The notes: a model not told the origin generated them from the sequence alone. Numbered from the stretch's first letter, positions 1 to 9,450 are shown. The stretch: 64,000 nucleotides of DNA from Pseudoxanthomonas sp. GM95 (GCF_900109775.1 NZ_FOAX01000002.1:930001-994000); one strand, 5' to 3'. Numbers and translations: made by a program.

Positions 1-450
1 GATCACGTACGAGGTGCGGTTGGACCAGCCCGGCTTCATCGGCAGGACCGCGTCGTATTCCTTGGCGATCTTGGCGCCGGTGTCGGCCGCGACCGGGAAC
101 TTACCGCCGCAGGTCTCGGTGTTCTTGGAGAACTCGGCCAGCTGGTCGGTGTTGCCGGCGGTCACGCCGATCACGGTCGCGCCGTGGGCCTTGAAGTCTT
201 CCACGGCCTCGGAGAACAGGTGCGCCTCCAGGTTGCAGCCACCGGTATTGGCCGCCGGGAAGAAGTACACCACCACCGGGCCCTTCTTCAGGGCGCCGGC
301 CAGGTCGAAGGTGAAAGGCTTGCCGGCCAGGTAGGCCGGGGCGCTGAACTCAGGCGCCTTGCTGCCGTTCTTCAGCGCGGCCGATGCGGTGGAAGCGATG
401 GCCAGCGAGCCGAGCAGGCCCAGGGCGGCGATCTTGAACACGGATTTCAT
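1..450 (-). CDS. Secreted peroxiredoxin (AhpC/TSA, BCP-like), 3' end outside window
   Basis: The first 150 codons of a peroxiredoxin are visible; the gene runs off the window at position 1. The product should reduce peroxides in the periplasm. Residues 1-24 form a signal peptide ending TASA. The peroxidatic motif is PAANTGGC, with Thr69 and Cys72 in the T-x-x-C arrangement of the BCP group, and a second Cys at 114 could resolve the disulfide. BCP proteins are usually cytoplasmic, so the clear signal peptide is a notable variant. The ATG at 450 is followed directly by the signal peptide, which fixes the start. The next gene upstream on this strand ends at 546, so this gene probably has its own promoter in the 95-bp gap, although I see no strong one. 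Confidence 0.85.
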   Translation of the reverse strand, partial: MKSVFKIAALGLLGSLAIASTASAALKNGSKAPEFSAPAYLAGKPFTFDLAGALKKGPVVVYFFPAANTGGCNLEAHLFSEAVEDFKAHGATVIGVTAGNTDQLAEFSKNTETCGGKFPVAADTGAKIAKEYDAVLPMKPGWSNRTSYVI

Positions 451-545
451 GCGGTGACTCCTGACGGGATGGCGACTCTTATACGCCTGTCGGTGTGTGC
501 TGCGTAGCGCGGGCGCGGCTGGCCGCGTTGGCGCAGGGCGCGGCA

Positions 546-1349
546 TCAGTGGCGACGCTGCGCAAACAGCCAGGCCCACAGCGCCGGGTCGGCGTAGGTG
601 GCGTCCCAGATGTTGTGGTCGGCGTCGGGATATTCGGTGTAGCGCACCGGATGGCCGGCTGCAGCGAACGCCTGCACCAAGCGGCGGTCGTCTTCGACGG
701 GCACCCGGTCGTCGCGTGCGCCATGGAACATCCATACCGGCATGTCTGCCAGGCGCGCAGCGATGGCCGCGTACGGATCGGCGGTGCCGTCGACCTGGGT
801 GATGCGCAGGCTGGGGCGCTTGCGGCGCGGCGGATGCACCGCGCCGCAGACCGGAACCAGCGCGGCGAAACGTGCCGGCGCCATCAGGGCAACTTCCCAG
901 GTGCCATAGCCGCCCATCGACATGCCAGTGGCGTACACGCGCGCTGGATCGGCCGCGAATTCATCCAGCGTCGCGGCCAGTGCCGCCAGCGCGACGCGCG
1001 CGTTTGTGCCGGTCCACTCCTCTACGCCCGGCACCTGCGGCAGCACGACCAGCGCAGGGAAGTCGTGCGCCTGCTGTTGCAGATACGCCCCCAGCCCGGC
1101 GTCGAGTTGTCCGCGGTTATCGGTTCCGCGCTCGCCCGAACCATGCAGGAACAGCACCAGCGCCGGTGCATCTTCTAACGCCGTCGGGCAGGGCACGAAC
1201 ACCCGGTAGCGATGCGCCACGCCGTCGAGCTGCACGCTGCGCTCGACGAAACATGCCGGCACCGGGCCCAGCGGTGCGGTGTGTTCGGCCTGGCGCGGGT
1301 GACGCAATCGGGAGACACGTCGTTGCAGCTTCTCGAGCAAGCGCCGCAT
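546..1349 (-). CDS. Alpha/beta hydrolase (LpqC/esterase type)
   Basis: A 267-residue serine hydrolase of the dienelactone hydrolase/PHB-depolymerase-like group; the substrate is unknown. It has the oxyanion segment LFLHGSGERG, the nucleophile elbow GMSMGG, the acid in GARDDRVP and the catalytic His in DADHNIW, in the family order. No signal peptide is visible, but the N-terminus is very basic. I chose the ATG at 1349 because a strong Shine-Dalgarno (GAGGAGGGAGGA) precedes it; the longer frame would start at a TTG. The gene starts 19 bp after the mgtE stop, so both are probably one transcript. Confidence 0.85.
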   Translation of the reverse strand: MRRLLEKLQRRVSRLRHPRQAEHTAPLGPVPACFVERSVQLDGVAHRYRVFVPCPTALEDAPALVLFLHGSGERGTDNRGQLDAGLGAYLQQQAHDFPALVVLPQVPGVEEWTGTNARVALAALAATLDEFAADPARVYATGMSMGGYGTWEVALMAPARFAALVPVCGAVHPPRRKRPSLRITQVDGTADPYAAIAARLADMPVWMFHGARDDRVPVEDDRRLVQAFAAAGHPVRYTEYPDADHNIWDATYADPALWAWLFAQRRH

Positions 1350-1368
1350 GTCCTCCCTCCTCAATCTG

Positions 1369-2727
1369 TCAGAGCAGCACCAGCGTGGCCAGGCCCAAGA
1401 AGCTCATGAAGCCCATCACGTCGGTAAGCGTGGTGAGGATGACACTGCCGGCCAGCGCCGGATCGAAGCCCATGCGCTTGAGCACCAGCGGCACGGCCAC
1501 GCCGCCAGCGGCGGCGGTGAGCAGGTTCAAGGTGAGCGCGGTGCCGATCACCAGCGACAGGCCGGGCTGGCGGAACCACACCAGCACGATCAGGCCCAGC
1601 AGCAGGCCCAGGCCCAGGCCGTTGATCAGGGCGACGCCCAGTTCCTTGCGCAGCAGGACGTAGACGTTGGAGCCTGCGATCTGGCCCAGCGCCAGGCCGC
1701 GCACCATCAGCGCGAGCACCTGGGTGCCGGCGTTGCCGCCCATGCCGGCCACGATGGGCATCAGCGCCGCCAGTGCGACCAGCTTCTCGATGGTGCCTTC
1801 GAACTGCTGGACCACGCTGGAGGCGATGAAGGCCGTGCCCAGGTTGATGCCCAGCCACAGCATGCGGCGGCGGAACGCGCGCCGGATCGGCGAGAACAGG
1901 TCTTCCTCTTCGTCCAGGCCGGCCGCGCTCAAGGCCTGGTGCTCGGCCTGATCGCGGATGATGTCGACCACGTCGTCGATGGTGATGCGACCGAGCAGGA
2001 TGTTGTTGTCGTCCACCACCGGCGCCGAGACCCAGTCATGGTCGGAGAACTTGCGCGCCACTTCCGGCGAACCTTCCTCCACGTCGATGGCGGGTTGCTC
2101 GTCGTCGATCAGGCGATTGATCGGCGTCGACGGTTCATGCGTCACCAGCGCGGCCAGCGGCACGCGGCCCAGGTACTGGTGCTTCTTGCTGACCACGAAC
2201 AGATGGTCGGTGTGGTCGGGCAGTTCGCCGCGCAGGCGCAGGTAGCGCAGCACCACGTCGATGTTGACGTCGGCACGCACGGTGACCACGTCCGGGTTCA
2301 TCAGGCGGCCGGCCGAATCCTCCGGATAGGACAGCACCTGCTCCAGGCGCTCGCGGTTCTCGCGGTCCATCGACTTGAGGACTTCGTCGATGACCGTATC
2401 GGGCAGGTCTTCGACCAGGTCCGCGAGGTCATCGATGTCCAGGTCTTCGACTGCCGCGATGATTTCATCGGGGTCCATCTCGGCCAGCAGGCTTTCGCGC
2501 ACTTCCTCGCCGACGTGGACCAGCACTTCACCGTCGTCTTCGGGATCGACCAGGCCCCACACCACCTCGCGCTTGCCCGGCGGTAGCGATTCGAGCAGGT
2601 TGCCGATCTCGGCCGGGGAGAGCGTGTTGACCAGGCGTCGCACCGGACCCAGGCGACCACTGTCCAGCGCGTCGGACAGCAAACGCAGCTGTCGCGCGGT
2701 CTTGTCGTGGCGAACGGCTTCTGCCAT
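1369..2727 (-). CDS. mgtE: Magnesium transporter MgtE
   Basis: A 452-residue inner-membrane Mg2+ channel. The N-terminal MgtE_N helical superhelix (about residues 20-120, with LSPAEIGNLLESLPPGKRE) is followed by paired CBS domains (about 125-245) that sense cytosolic Mg2+. A membrane domain of five helices (about 270-450) carries the pore signature PIVAGMGGNAGTQ. I prefer the ATG at 2727, preceded by a G-rich stretch, over the GTG at 2760. It follows ptsI on the same strand after about 230 bp. I see no M-box-type leader. Confidence 0.95.
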   Translation of the reverse strand: MAEAVRHDKTARQLRLLSDALDSGRLGPVRRLVNTLSPAEIGNLLESLPPGKREVVWGLVDPEDDGEVLVHVGEEVRESLLAEMDPDEIIAAVEDLDIDDLADLVEDLPDTVIDEVLKSMDRENRERLEQVLSYPEDSAGRLMNPDVVTVRADVNIDVVLRYLRLRGELPDHTDHLFVVSKKHQYLGRVPLAALVTHEPSTPINRLIDDEQPAIDVEEGSPEVARKFSDHDWVSAPVVDDNNILLGRITIDDVVDIIRDQAEHQALSAAGLDEEEDLFSPIRRAFRRRMLWLGINLGTAFIASSVVQQFEGTIEKLVALAALMPIVAGMGGNAGTQVLALMVRGLALGQIAGSNVYVLLRKELGVALINGLGLGLLLGLIVLVWFRQPGLSLVIGTALTLNLLTAAAGGVAVPLVLKRMGFDPALAGSVILTTLTDVMGFMSFLGLATLVLL

Positions 2728-2956
2728 GCGCGTGGCCCCCTGTGCGGTCGACGGAAGCACCGCGTCGCCGGGAGACGATGCGCTGCAGATCAGGTGTTCA
2801 TCCCGCCATTATCCCCCCCGCTGCCGGGAAAGGACACCCTTGGAGGTCAGGCGCGATGCGGTGATGCGCTCGCCACGACCGCGGCGATCACGTGCGTGAT
2901 GCGCCTGAAGGCGATGGCATCGCGCCTCGCGCCAGTCCAACGGATATGCGATTGCG

Positions 2957-4675
2957 TCAGTCGGCGGCCTTGGCCAGCCAGCGTTCGATGCCGGTGCGGT
3001 CGCGGGCCTTGAGCAGCTTGCCGGCCTGGTCCATCAGCGCGCTGCGATCGTGGCCGCGGATCGCGCGGCGCAGTTCCAGCAGATGCGAGGGATGCAGGCT
3101 GAAGTGTTCCAGCCCCAGCGCAAGCAGGATCGGCGCCATCGCCGCATCGCCGGCGATCTCGCCGCAGACGGTGACCTGCTTGCCGTGTGCGCGGCCGGCG
3201 CTGAGCACCATCTCCAGCAGGCGCAGCAGGGCAGGGCGCAGCGGCGAATAGAGTTCGCCCAGCGCCTCGTTGTTGCGGTCGGCCGCCAGCAGGTACTGGA
3301 CCAGATCGTTGGTGCCAACCGAAAGGAAGTCCACCAGGTCGATGAAATGCTCGACGCAGATCGCCGCCGACGGCACCTCGATCATCGCGCCCAGCGGGAT
3401 CTCCGCCGCGACTTCATGGCCTTGCTTGCGCAGCTGCGCGGTGAGCCGCTTGAGGCGCTTGCGCACCTGCACCAGTTCCTCGCGCACGGCGACCATCGGC
3501 ACCAGCACGCGCACCGGGCCGTAGCCGGACGCGCGCAGGATCGCGCGCAGCTGGGTGTCGAAGACGTCGCCGTGGGCCAGCGACAGGCGCACGCCGCGCA
3601 GGCCGAGCGCTGGGTTCTCTTCGCCACGCAGGGCCAGGCCGGTGCGGTCGGCCTTGTCCGCACCCAGGTCCAAGGTGCGGATGGTGACCGGACGACCGCT
3701 CATGCCCAGCACCACGTCGCGATAGGTGCGGAACTGTTCCTCCTCGTCCGGCAGCTCCTTGCGCTGCAGGAACAGGAACTCGGTGCGATACAGGCCGATG
3801 CCGGCCGCGCCCAGCGCATGCGCCTGGGCCACGTCCTCGCGCGACTCGGCGTTGGCGTGCAGAGCGATGTCGATGCCGTCGCGGGTGCGCGTAGGCTTGC
3901 TGCGCAGGCGACCGAGTTCGCGCTGCTCGCGCGCGGCGTCCTTCAGCCGCTGGCGATAGGCGCGCAGGTCGGCGGCCGACGGGTCCACGACCACTTCGCC
4001 GGTCTCGCCATCGACGATCAGCGCGTCGCCATCATTGATCTTGGTCAGTGCCTGGGCCGCACCGACCACCAGCGGCATGTGCAGGCTGCGCGCGAGGATC
4101 GCGCTGTGCGAGAGGGTGCTGCCGGTAGAGGTGATCACGGCCACCACGCCCTGCGCCTGCAGCTGGGCCAGCTCCGACGGCGCCACGGTATCGCTGACCA
4201 GGATTTCGCCGGCCAGGCCTTCGGCATCGGTCGAACGGCTGTGCAGATGCGCGTGGATGCGGCCGATCACATGGTCCAGGTCGTCCATGCGGCTTTTCAG
4301 ATAGGCGTCATCCATGTCCTGGAACACGGCCGCGAGGCGATCGCGCTGCAGGCGCAGGGCGTAGTCGGCGCCATAGCGGCCCTTGCGGATCAGGTCATCC
4401 AGGCCGTGCAGCAGCTCCGGGTCGTCCAGCAGCAGCGCGTGCAGGTCCAGGAATTCGCCGACCTCTCGCGCCAGCGCGCCATGCAGGCGCGCGCGCAGGT
4501 CGTGCATTTCTGTTCGGGCCGCGGCCACGGCCGCGTGCAGCCGGGTCAGTTCGTCTTCGACCTCGCTGGCGCGGATGCGCTGCTCGGCCACTTCCAGGGC
4601 GTGCGGCTGGCGAACCCGCGCACGTCCCAGGGCACTGCCACGCGAAGCCCCATGGCCCGGCAGCAGTTTGCGCAT
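2957..4675 (-). CDS. ptsI: Phosphoenolpyruvate-protein phosphotransferase (PTS enzyme I)
   Basis: A 572-residue cytoplasmic enzyme that takes phosphate from PEP and passes it to HPr. The HPr-binding helical part is at about 30-140. The swivelling domain carries the phospho-accepting His in GSTLSHSAILAR (about 190). The C-terminal PEP-binding barrel contains the GTNDLVQYLLAADRNN motif and the active-site Cys in VTVCGEIAGD. Length is standard. The start overlaps the ptsH stop by one base (TGATG), indicating coupling. No IIB or IIC permease gene lies nearby, so this PTS probably regulates rather than transports. Confidence 0.95.
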   Translation of the reverse strand: MRKLLPGHGASRGSALGRARVRQPHALEVAEQRIRASEVEDELTRLHAAVAAARTEMHDLRARLHGALAREVGEFLDLHALLLDDPELLHGLDDLIRKGRYGADYALRLQRDRLAAVFQDMDDAYLKSRMDDLDHVIGRIHAHLHSRSTDAEGLAGEILVSDTVAPSELAQLQAQGVVAVITSTGSTLSHSAILARSLHMPLVVGAAQALTKINDGDALIVDGETGEVVVDPSAADLRAYRQRLKDAAREQRELGRLRSKPTRTRDGIDIALHANAESREDVAQAHALGAAGIGLYRTEFLFLQRKELPDEEEQFRTYRDVVLGMSGRPVTIRTLDLGADKADRTGLALRGEENPALGLRGVRLSLAHGDVFDTQLRAILRASGYGPVRVLVPMVAVREELVQVRKRLKRLTAQLRKQGHEVAAEIPLGAMIEVPSAAICVEHFIDLVDFLSVGTNDLVQYLLAADRNNEALGELYSPLRPALLRLLEMVLSAGRAHGKQVTVCGEIAGDAAMAPILLALGLEHFSLHPSHLLELRRAIRGHDRSALMDQAGKLLKARDRTGIERWLAKAAD

Positions 4676-4944
4676 CAGCCTTCCTCGTCGAAGCGCCGTT
4701 CGAACAGCGCCTCGATAGCGTCCATGCAGGCGGTCTCGTCATCGCCGTCGGTACGCACGGTCACGGCCGTGCCCTGGCCGGCGGCGAGCAGCATCACGCC
4801 CATGATGCTCTTGGCGTTGACCTGGCGGCCTTTGGCCGAGAGCGTCACGTGGCTGCGGAAGGGCGCGACCGCCTGCACCAGCTTGGCGGTCGCGCGGGCG
4901 TGCAGGCCCAGTTTGTTGGTCACGATGAGGTCGCGTTCAAGCAT
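4675..4944 (-). CDS. ptsH: Phosphocarrier protein HPr
   Basis: An 89-residue HPr. The catalytic His is in NKLGLHARATAKLV, phosphorylated by enzyme I, and the regulatory Ser is in NAKSIMGVMLL, the target of HPr kinase, whose gene (hprK) lies two genes upstream. It therefore links enzyme I, the EIIA at 4937-5329 and HprK in one relay. It overlaps the EIIA gene by 8 bp and ptsI by 1 bp. Confidence 0.95.
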   Translation of the reverse strand: MLERDLIVTNKLGLHARATAKLVQAVAPFRSHVTLSAKGRQVNAKSIMGVMLLAAGQGTAVTVRTDGDDETACMDAIEALFERRFDEEG

Positions 4945-5329
4945 CGTCGAGGATGGCTCCGTTTCGTGTGCCGGCCGCCGCAGTGGCCGGGAGTTCGTCC
5001 AGTCCCTGTTCCGGATAGTTCATCACGCGCAGCAGCATCGGCAGGCTTAACGCCGACACGCGGCGCACCGGCGTCCCCAGGCGGGCGACTTTGCCCGCCA
5101 GGTTGCTGGGCGAGGCGCCATACAGATCGGTCAACACAAGCACGCCGTTGCCGCCGTCCACACGCCGCAGCGCAGCAGAGGCCTGCGGTAACAGTGCTTC
5201 CAGATCGGCGTCGAAGGGGACTTCGAACGCCTCGGTCTTGAGCGGGAGGTTGCGCAGCAGGCCATTGGCTACCGCCAGGAGCGATGAGCCGATGCCGGGA
5301 TGGGTGATGAGCAGAACGCCGCAGGTCAT
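4937..5329 (-). CDS. PTS system mannose-family EIIA component
   Basis: A 130-residue EIIA-Man domain, a phosphate acceptor from HPr. The phospho-His lies in LLITHPGIG near the N-terminus, and the family motif DLYGASPSN is present. It occurs alone, without IIB, IIC or IID, as in the incomplete regulatory PTS of many proteobacteria, so its output is probably protein-protein regulation. There is no convincing Shine-Dalgarno before the ATG at 5329; instead a perfect 12-bp hairpin ends 12 nt upstream. Confidence 0.9.
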   Translation of the reverse strand: MTCGVLLITHPGIGSSLLAVANGLLRNLPLKTEAFEVPFDADLEALLPQASAALRRVDGGNGVLVLTDLYGASPSNLAGKVARLGTPVRRVSALSLPMLLRVMNYPEQGLDELPATAAAGTRNGAILDDA

Positions 5330-5341
5330 GGTGCAACGTTA

Positions 5342-5370
5342 ACAGGTCGATGCTGCATGCATCGACCTGT
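5342..5370 (-). promoter_or_regulatory. Perfect 12-bp hairpin between rapZ and the EIIA gene
   Basis: ACAGGTCGATGC is followed by a 5-nt loop and its exact complement. On the minus strand it lies after the rapZ stop (5463) and just before the EIIA start (5329). There is no U-run after it, so it is more likely a processing or translation-control hairpin, or a partial attenuator, than a strong terminator. Confidence 0.5.
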
Positions 5371-5462
5371 ACGCGCGGGTTTCTTCGTCCCGTGCGGCGT
5401 TGTTGCATGCCCCGCGGAAGAACGTGCCGGTGATTACGTCCTGCGGACGAGCGGGTTCCGCT

Positions 5463-6371
5463 TCAGTCGAGCTCGCGGTGGAAGGTGGCGACCTGTTCCC
5501 AGCCCTGGGTGCGGGCGTGTTCGGCCATGCGCTCGGTCAGGTAGACCGAGCGGTGCTTGCCGCCGGTGCAGCCGAAGGCCACGGTGACGTAGCTACGGGT
5601 TTCGCCGCGCAGGCGTGGCAGCCAGGTGTCGAGGAAGCCGCTGACCTGTTCGACGTAGCGCTGCACGTCCTCGTGCGCGTCCAGGTAGTCGCGCACCGGG
5701 CCATCGCGGCCGGTGAGCGGGCGCAGCTCGGGCTGCCAGTGTGGATTGGGCAGCACACGCGCATCGAACACGAAGTCCGCATCGCCCGGCACGCCGCGCC
5801 GATACGCGAAGGATTCGAACAGCAGCGACGGAGCATCGCCGCTGTCGAAGGCGAATTCGCCGACCACGCGACGGCGCAGCTGGTGCACGTTGAGCTGGCC
5901 GGTATCGATGAGCACATCGGCTTCCAGCCGCAGCGGCTGGGTCAGTTCGCGCTCGCGGGCGATGGCTTCGGGCAGCGACAGCCCGCCGTGGCTCAACGGA
6001 TGGCGGCGGCGGGTGTCGGAATAGCGGCGCAGCAGCACGCTGTCTTCGGAATCGAAGAACACCAGCTTGGCTTCGAAGCCCAGGCGCGCCACCGCCGCGC
6101 GCCACTGCGCCAGTTGCGACAGGTCGCTGTGGCGGGCGCGCACATCGATGCCGATGGCCACTTTCTGCGGCAGCACGTCCTCGCGCATCAGGCTGCGGAT
6201 GAAGTCCGGCAGCAGCTGGATCGGCAGGTTGTCGACGCAGTAGTAGTCCAGGTCTTCCAGCGTCTTCAGCGCCACCGACTTGCCCGAGCCGGACAGGCCA
6301 CTGACGATCAGCACAAAAGGTGCTGGCGCAGGCTTGCTGTCGACTGGCGTGTCCTCCGGGCCGCTGGTCAT
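5463..6371 (-). CDS. rapZ: RNase adapter protein RapZ
   Basis: A 302-residue RapZ/YhbJ protein. In enterobacteria it binds the small RNA GlmZ and presents it to RNase E, setting glucosamine-6-phosphate synthesis; here the RNA partner is unknown. The N-terminal kinase-like domain has the P-loop GLSGSGKS, and the C-terminal RNA-binding domain has [15 protein letters not shown]. It overlaps hprK by 4 bp (ATGA). Confidence 0.95.
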   Translation of the reverse strand: MTSGPEDTPVDSKPAPAPFVLIVSGLSGSGKSVALKTLEDLDYYCVDNLPIQLLPDFIRSLMREDVLPQKVAIGIDVRARHSDLSQLAQWRAAVARLGFEAKLVFFDSEDSVLLRRYSDTRRRHPLSHGGLSLPEAIARERELTQPLRLEADVLIDTGQLNVHQLRRRVVGEFAFDSGDAPSLLFESFAYRRGVPGDADFVFDARVLPNPHWQPELRPLTGRDGPVRDYLDAHEDVQRYVEQVSGFLDTWLPRLRGETRSYVTVAFGCTGGKHRSVYLTERMAEHARTQGWEQVATFHRELD

Positions 6372-7318
6372 GGCGTGCTGCGCTCGAGCAGGTTGCTGTG
6401 GCGGGCGATGAACATCGCCGCCGGATCGATGCCCTTGGTGCGCAGGATGTGCAGGCGCGTCGCGGCCTCGGTGAGCACGGCGAGGTTGCGGCCTGGCATC
6501 ACCGGCAGCGTGATCAGCGGCACGTCCAGATCCAGCACGTGGCGGCTGCCCGAATCACCGGTCAGGCGCTCGTAACCGTGGTTGGTGGGCTCGGTCATCG
6601 GCCGGGTGAGGTGCACGATCAGGCGCAGGTACTTGTTCTTCTTGACTGCGGTGTCGCCGAACATGTCGCGCACATTCAGCACGCCCAGGCCGCGCACTTC
6701 CAGCAGGTCCTGCAACAGCTCCGGGCAGGTGCCGTCGAGCACGTCCGGCGCGATCTGGGTGAACTCGGGCGCGTCGTCGGCGACCAGGCGATGGCCGCGG
6801 GTCAGCAGCTCCAGCGCCAGCTCGCTCTTGCCCGAGCCGGCCTCGCCGGTGATCAGCACGCCGATCGAATAGATCTCCATGAAGACGCCGTGCAGCGTCA
6901 CCCGCGGCGCCAGCGTGCGCGCCAGGTGGTAGGAGAGGAAGTTGAGCAGTTCATGGCCGCGTCGTGGCGAGAGCCACAGCGGGGTTTCCGATTCATCCGC
7001 GGCCGCGCGCAGGTCTTCCGGGCACGACTGGTTCTTGCTGATCACCAGCGCCAGTGGCCGATCGGCCACCATCTTCTCGATGGTTTCCCAGCGCCGGCGT
7101 GAGTCCAGGCCATCCAGCCAGGCCAGCTCCTCGGTGCCAAGGATCTGCACCTTGTTGGGATAGATCGCGTTGAGGTAGCCGGCCAGCGACGGGCGTCGCT
7201 TGACCTTGCCCGCCGTGTCGATCTGGCGGCTGCCACCGGTGCGCCCGGCCAGCCAACGCAGGCTGAGCTTGTCCTTCATCTGGTCGAACAGCTCGCTGGC
7301 GGAGATGCTGGAGTTCAT
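6368..7318 (-). CDS. hprK: HPr kinase/phosphorylase
   Basis: A 316-residue bifunctional enzyme that phosphorylates or dephosphorylates the regulatory Ser of HPr. It has an N-terminal HPrK domain (about 1-130), the P-loop GEAGSGKSE (about 155), [15 protein letters not shown], and the C-terminal motif VMPGRNLA. In related genomes with this cluster, ptsN usually lies between hpf and hprK; here the 142-bp gap holds only a terminator. No clear Shine-Dalgarno precedes the ATG. Confidence 0.95.
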   Translation of the reverse strand: MNSSISASELFDQMKDKLSLRWLAGRTGGSRQIDTAGKVKRRPSLAGYLNAIYPNKVQILGTEELAWLDGLDSRRRWETIEKMVADRPLALVISKNQSCPEDLRAAADESETPLWLSPRRGHELLNFLSYHLARTLAPRVTLHGVFMEIYSIGVLITGEAGSGKSELALELLTRGHRLVADDAPEFTQIAPDVLDGTCPELLQDLLEVRGLGVLNVRDMFGDTAVKKNKYLRLIVHLTRPMTEPTNHGYERLTGDSGSRHVLDLDVPLITLPVMPGRNLAVLTEAATRLHILRTKGIDPAAMFIARHSNLLERSTP

Positions 7319-7411
7319 GGGGTCACGGCAGGGCGGAAGCAGGCCTGATGATACGACGCGCCGATGGCGCGTCGAACCGTCCCACTGGTTGATGCCAGGC
7401 GTACCAACGAA

Positions 7412-7435
7412 AACGGCGACCTTGCGGTCGCCGTT
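7412..7435 (-). terminator. Intrinsic terminator after hpf
   Basis: A 10-bp perfect stem (AACGGCGACC with its complement) and a 4-nt loop, followed by a short T run on the minus strand. It lies 26 bp after the hpf stop and separates hpf from hprK. Confidence 0.75.
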
Positions 7436-7460
7436 CTTCGATCACATCGCGATGTGCGAC

Positions 7461-7778
7461 TCAGTCGGCGTTTTCGCCGCGCGGGCCGCGCTGGCGGTCG
7501 ATCTGCTTGCGCTTGTGCTTGAGCACCAGGCGGTCGAGCTTGTCGGCCAGCATGTCGATGGCGGCGTACATGGTCTCGGCGCCGGCATCGGCGTGCAGCG
7601 TGCGGCCGGACATGTTGATCGTGGCTTCGGCCACGTAATCGGGCTTGGAGAACCCCAGTTGCGTGCGGCATTCGAGCGGCTGGTCGAAATGTCGTTCAAG
7701 GCGCTTGAGTTTCGTCTCGACATAGTCACGAAGTGCGGGTGTCACTTCCATCGACTGGCCGTAGGTCTCGATTCGCAT
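7461..7778 (-). CDS. hpf: Ribosome hibernation-promoting factor (HPF/RaiA family)
   Basis: A 105-residue short-form HPF that binds the 30S decoding region and inactivates ribosomes in stationary phase. It has the family start MRIETYGQSMEVTPALRDYV and the conserved HADAGAETMYAAIDMLADKL. The ATG at 7778 has an AGGAGA Shine-Dalgarno; the 15 extra codons upstream lack homology to the family. It follows rpoN, as in most proteobacteria. I found no convincing sigma-54 promoter in the 167-bp intergenic region. Confidence 0.93.
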   Translation of the reverse strand: MRIETYGQSMEVTPALRDYVETKLKRLERHFDQPLECRTQLGFSKPDYVAEATINMSGRTLHADAGAETMYAAIDMLADKLDRLVLKHKRKQIDRQRGPRGENAD

Positions 7779-7906
7779 CGCATTGTCTCCTGCAGTGGTT
7801 GTTGCGTCGGTTGTTTGGGACAAACCGGAGTGGTCTGGGGTTCCTCGCTGGCTCCTCTTGGGCTGGGTGGATGTTCAGGTGTACGACCGGTCGTCCGGTT
7901 TCAAAC

Positions 7907-7934
7907 TGGCAGGCGGCGACTGAACCGCCTGCCA
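7907..7934 (-). terminator. Intrinsic terminator after rpoN
   Basis: A perfect 10-bp stem (TGGCAGGCGG with its complement) and 8-nt loop, 12 bp beyond the rpoN stop on the minus strand, followed by GTTTG. Confidence 0.7.
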
Positions 7935-7945
7935 ACTCGAGGGCA

Positions 7946-9400
7946 TCACGCCATGCGTACGCGTTCGTGCGACGACAGGATGTCCATGGCTTCACGATAC
8001 TTCGCCACCGTGCGTCGCGCCACTGGCACGCCTGACGATTTCAACAGGTCGGCCAGCTTGGCATCGGAGAGCGGTTTTCGCGGGTTTTCGGCGTCGATCA
8101 GCTTGCGAATCATCGACTGGATCGCAGTACTGGAGGCCTCGCCGCCGCCTTCGGTGCTGACGCCCGAAGCGAAGAACGCGCGCAGCGGCAAAGTGCCGCG
8201 CGGGGTGCGCACGTACTTGCGGGCGATGGCGCGCGAGACGGTGGATTCATGCAGGCCGACTTCGCCGGCCACTTCGCGCAATGTGAGCGGACGCAGGGCC
8301 TGTTCACCGAACTCCAGGAAGCCGGCCTGCTGGTGGATCAGACAGCGGGTGACCTTGAGCAGGGTGTCGCCGCGGGCCTCCAGGCTCTTGAGCAGCCAGC
8401 GCGCTTCCTGCAGGTGGCCGCGCAGGTAGCCAGCGTCGGATTCATTGCACTGGCGGATCATGGATTCATAGCCGCGATGGATCGTGACCTTGGGCAGGTG
8501 CTGGCTGGCCAGCGCCGCGCGCCACACGCCTTTCTGGCGCCAGACCACGCAATCGGGCACGACGTAGGTGTCCTGGGTCAGCTCGCCGATCTGCACGCCG
8601 GGCTTGGGGTCCAGCGAGCGCAGCAGGGCCACGGCTTCCTCGATGTCTTCCTGCGGGCGGCGCAGTTCGCTGGCCAGGCCGACCACGCCGCTGCGCGGCA
8701 GTTTTTCCAGCAGCGGACCATCGGCGATGATCAGGGCCAGGCTGCGGCCGGCGGTGTCCGGCGAGAGCACGTCCAGCTGCAGGCGCAGGCATTCGCTCAG
8801 CGAGCGCGCACCGACCCCGACCGGGTCGAAGCGCTGCAGCTGGCGCAGCACGGTATGGATTTCATCCTCGCCAGCGGTGACTTCCGGCAGCAGGGTCTCG
8901 GCAATGTCGGAGAACGGCGTGCGCAGGTAGCCATCGTCCTCGATCGCATCGATCACCGCTGCGCCGATGCGACGGTCGCGGGCGGACAGGTGCGAGAGGT
9001 GCAGCTGCCAGAGCAGGTGGTCCTGCAGGGTGTCCGACTCGGCCACGCGCTCGGCGGCGCTGCCCATGTTGTCGTCATCGTCGAACGAGCCGCCGGACGA
9101 AGACGTGCCGGTCGACTCGGACCAGGGGCTTTCCTCGGGCTGCCAGTCGTCGCTGTCAGCCTGGCGTTCGGGCTGTTCTTCGGCCTGGGCACGTTCGGCC
9201 GGCGGCTCGTCGCCGCCATTGGCGGCAGGGGCGTCGGGCAGGCTGTTTTCGGCCCAGTCGAGCAGCGGGTTGGTCTCGACGGCCTCGGTGATCTCCGCTT
9301 CCAGCTCGGCGGTGGACATCTGCAGCAGGCGGATTGCCTGGCGCAACTGGGGTGTCATCACCAGTTGCTGGCCCATCGATGTCTGGAGGCGTGGTTTCAT
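7946..9400 (-). CDS. rpoN: RNA polymerase sigma-54 factor
   Basis: A 484-residue RpoN. Region I is Gln/Leu-rich (LQTSMGQQLVMTPQLRQ), region II is acidic with Glu and Asp runs (about 60-130), then the core-binding domain, the HTH (LHESTVSRAIARK) and the RpoN box (VARRTVAKYRE) near the C-terminus. The ATG at 9400 gives the canonical MKPRLQ start; a GTG at 9454 would add 18 Ala-rich residues and overlap lptB. It lies directly after lptB, the standard proteobacterial order. Confidence 0.95.
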   Translation of the reverse strand: MKPRLQTSMGQQLVMTPQLRQAIRLLQMSTAELEAEITEAVETNPLLDWAENSLPDAPAANGGDEPPAERAQAEEQPERQADSDDWQPEESPWSESTGTSSSGGSFDDDDNMGSAAERVAESDTLQDHLLWQLHLSHLSARDRRIGAAVIDAIEDDGYLRTPFSDIAETLLPEVTAGEDEIHTVLRQLQRFDPVGVGARSLSECLRLQLDVLSPDTAGRSLALIIADGPLLEKLPRSGVVGLASELRRPQEDIEEAVALLRSLDPKPGVQIGELTQDTYVVPDCVVWRQKGVWRAALASQHLPKVTIHRGYESMIRQCNESDAGYLRGHLQEARWLLKSLEARGDTLLKVTRCLIHQQAGFLEFGEQALRPLTLREVAGEVGLHESTVSRAIARKYVRTPRGTLPLRAFFASGVSTEGGGEASSTAIQSMIRKLIDAENPRKPLSDAKLADLLKSSGVPVARRTVAKYREAMDILSSHERVRMA

Positions 9401-9450
9401 CCGGAGGACCTGTGAAGCGGCTGATGCGGCAGCGTCCGCCGCACCACGCG

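Noticed and set aside
3050..5050. 666-codon plus-strand frame over ptsI-ptsH
   Set aside because: Antisense shadow of well-recognised genes; composition rich in Gln/Arg/His typical of reversed GC-rich codons and no known domain.
7779..7945. Sigma-54 promoter for hpf
   Set aside because: No GG-N10-GC pair with suitable flanks was found in the intergenic region.
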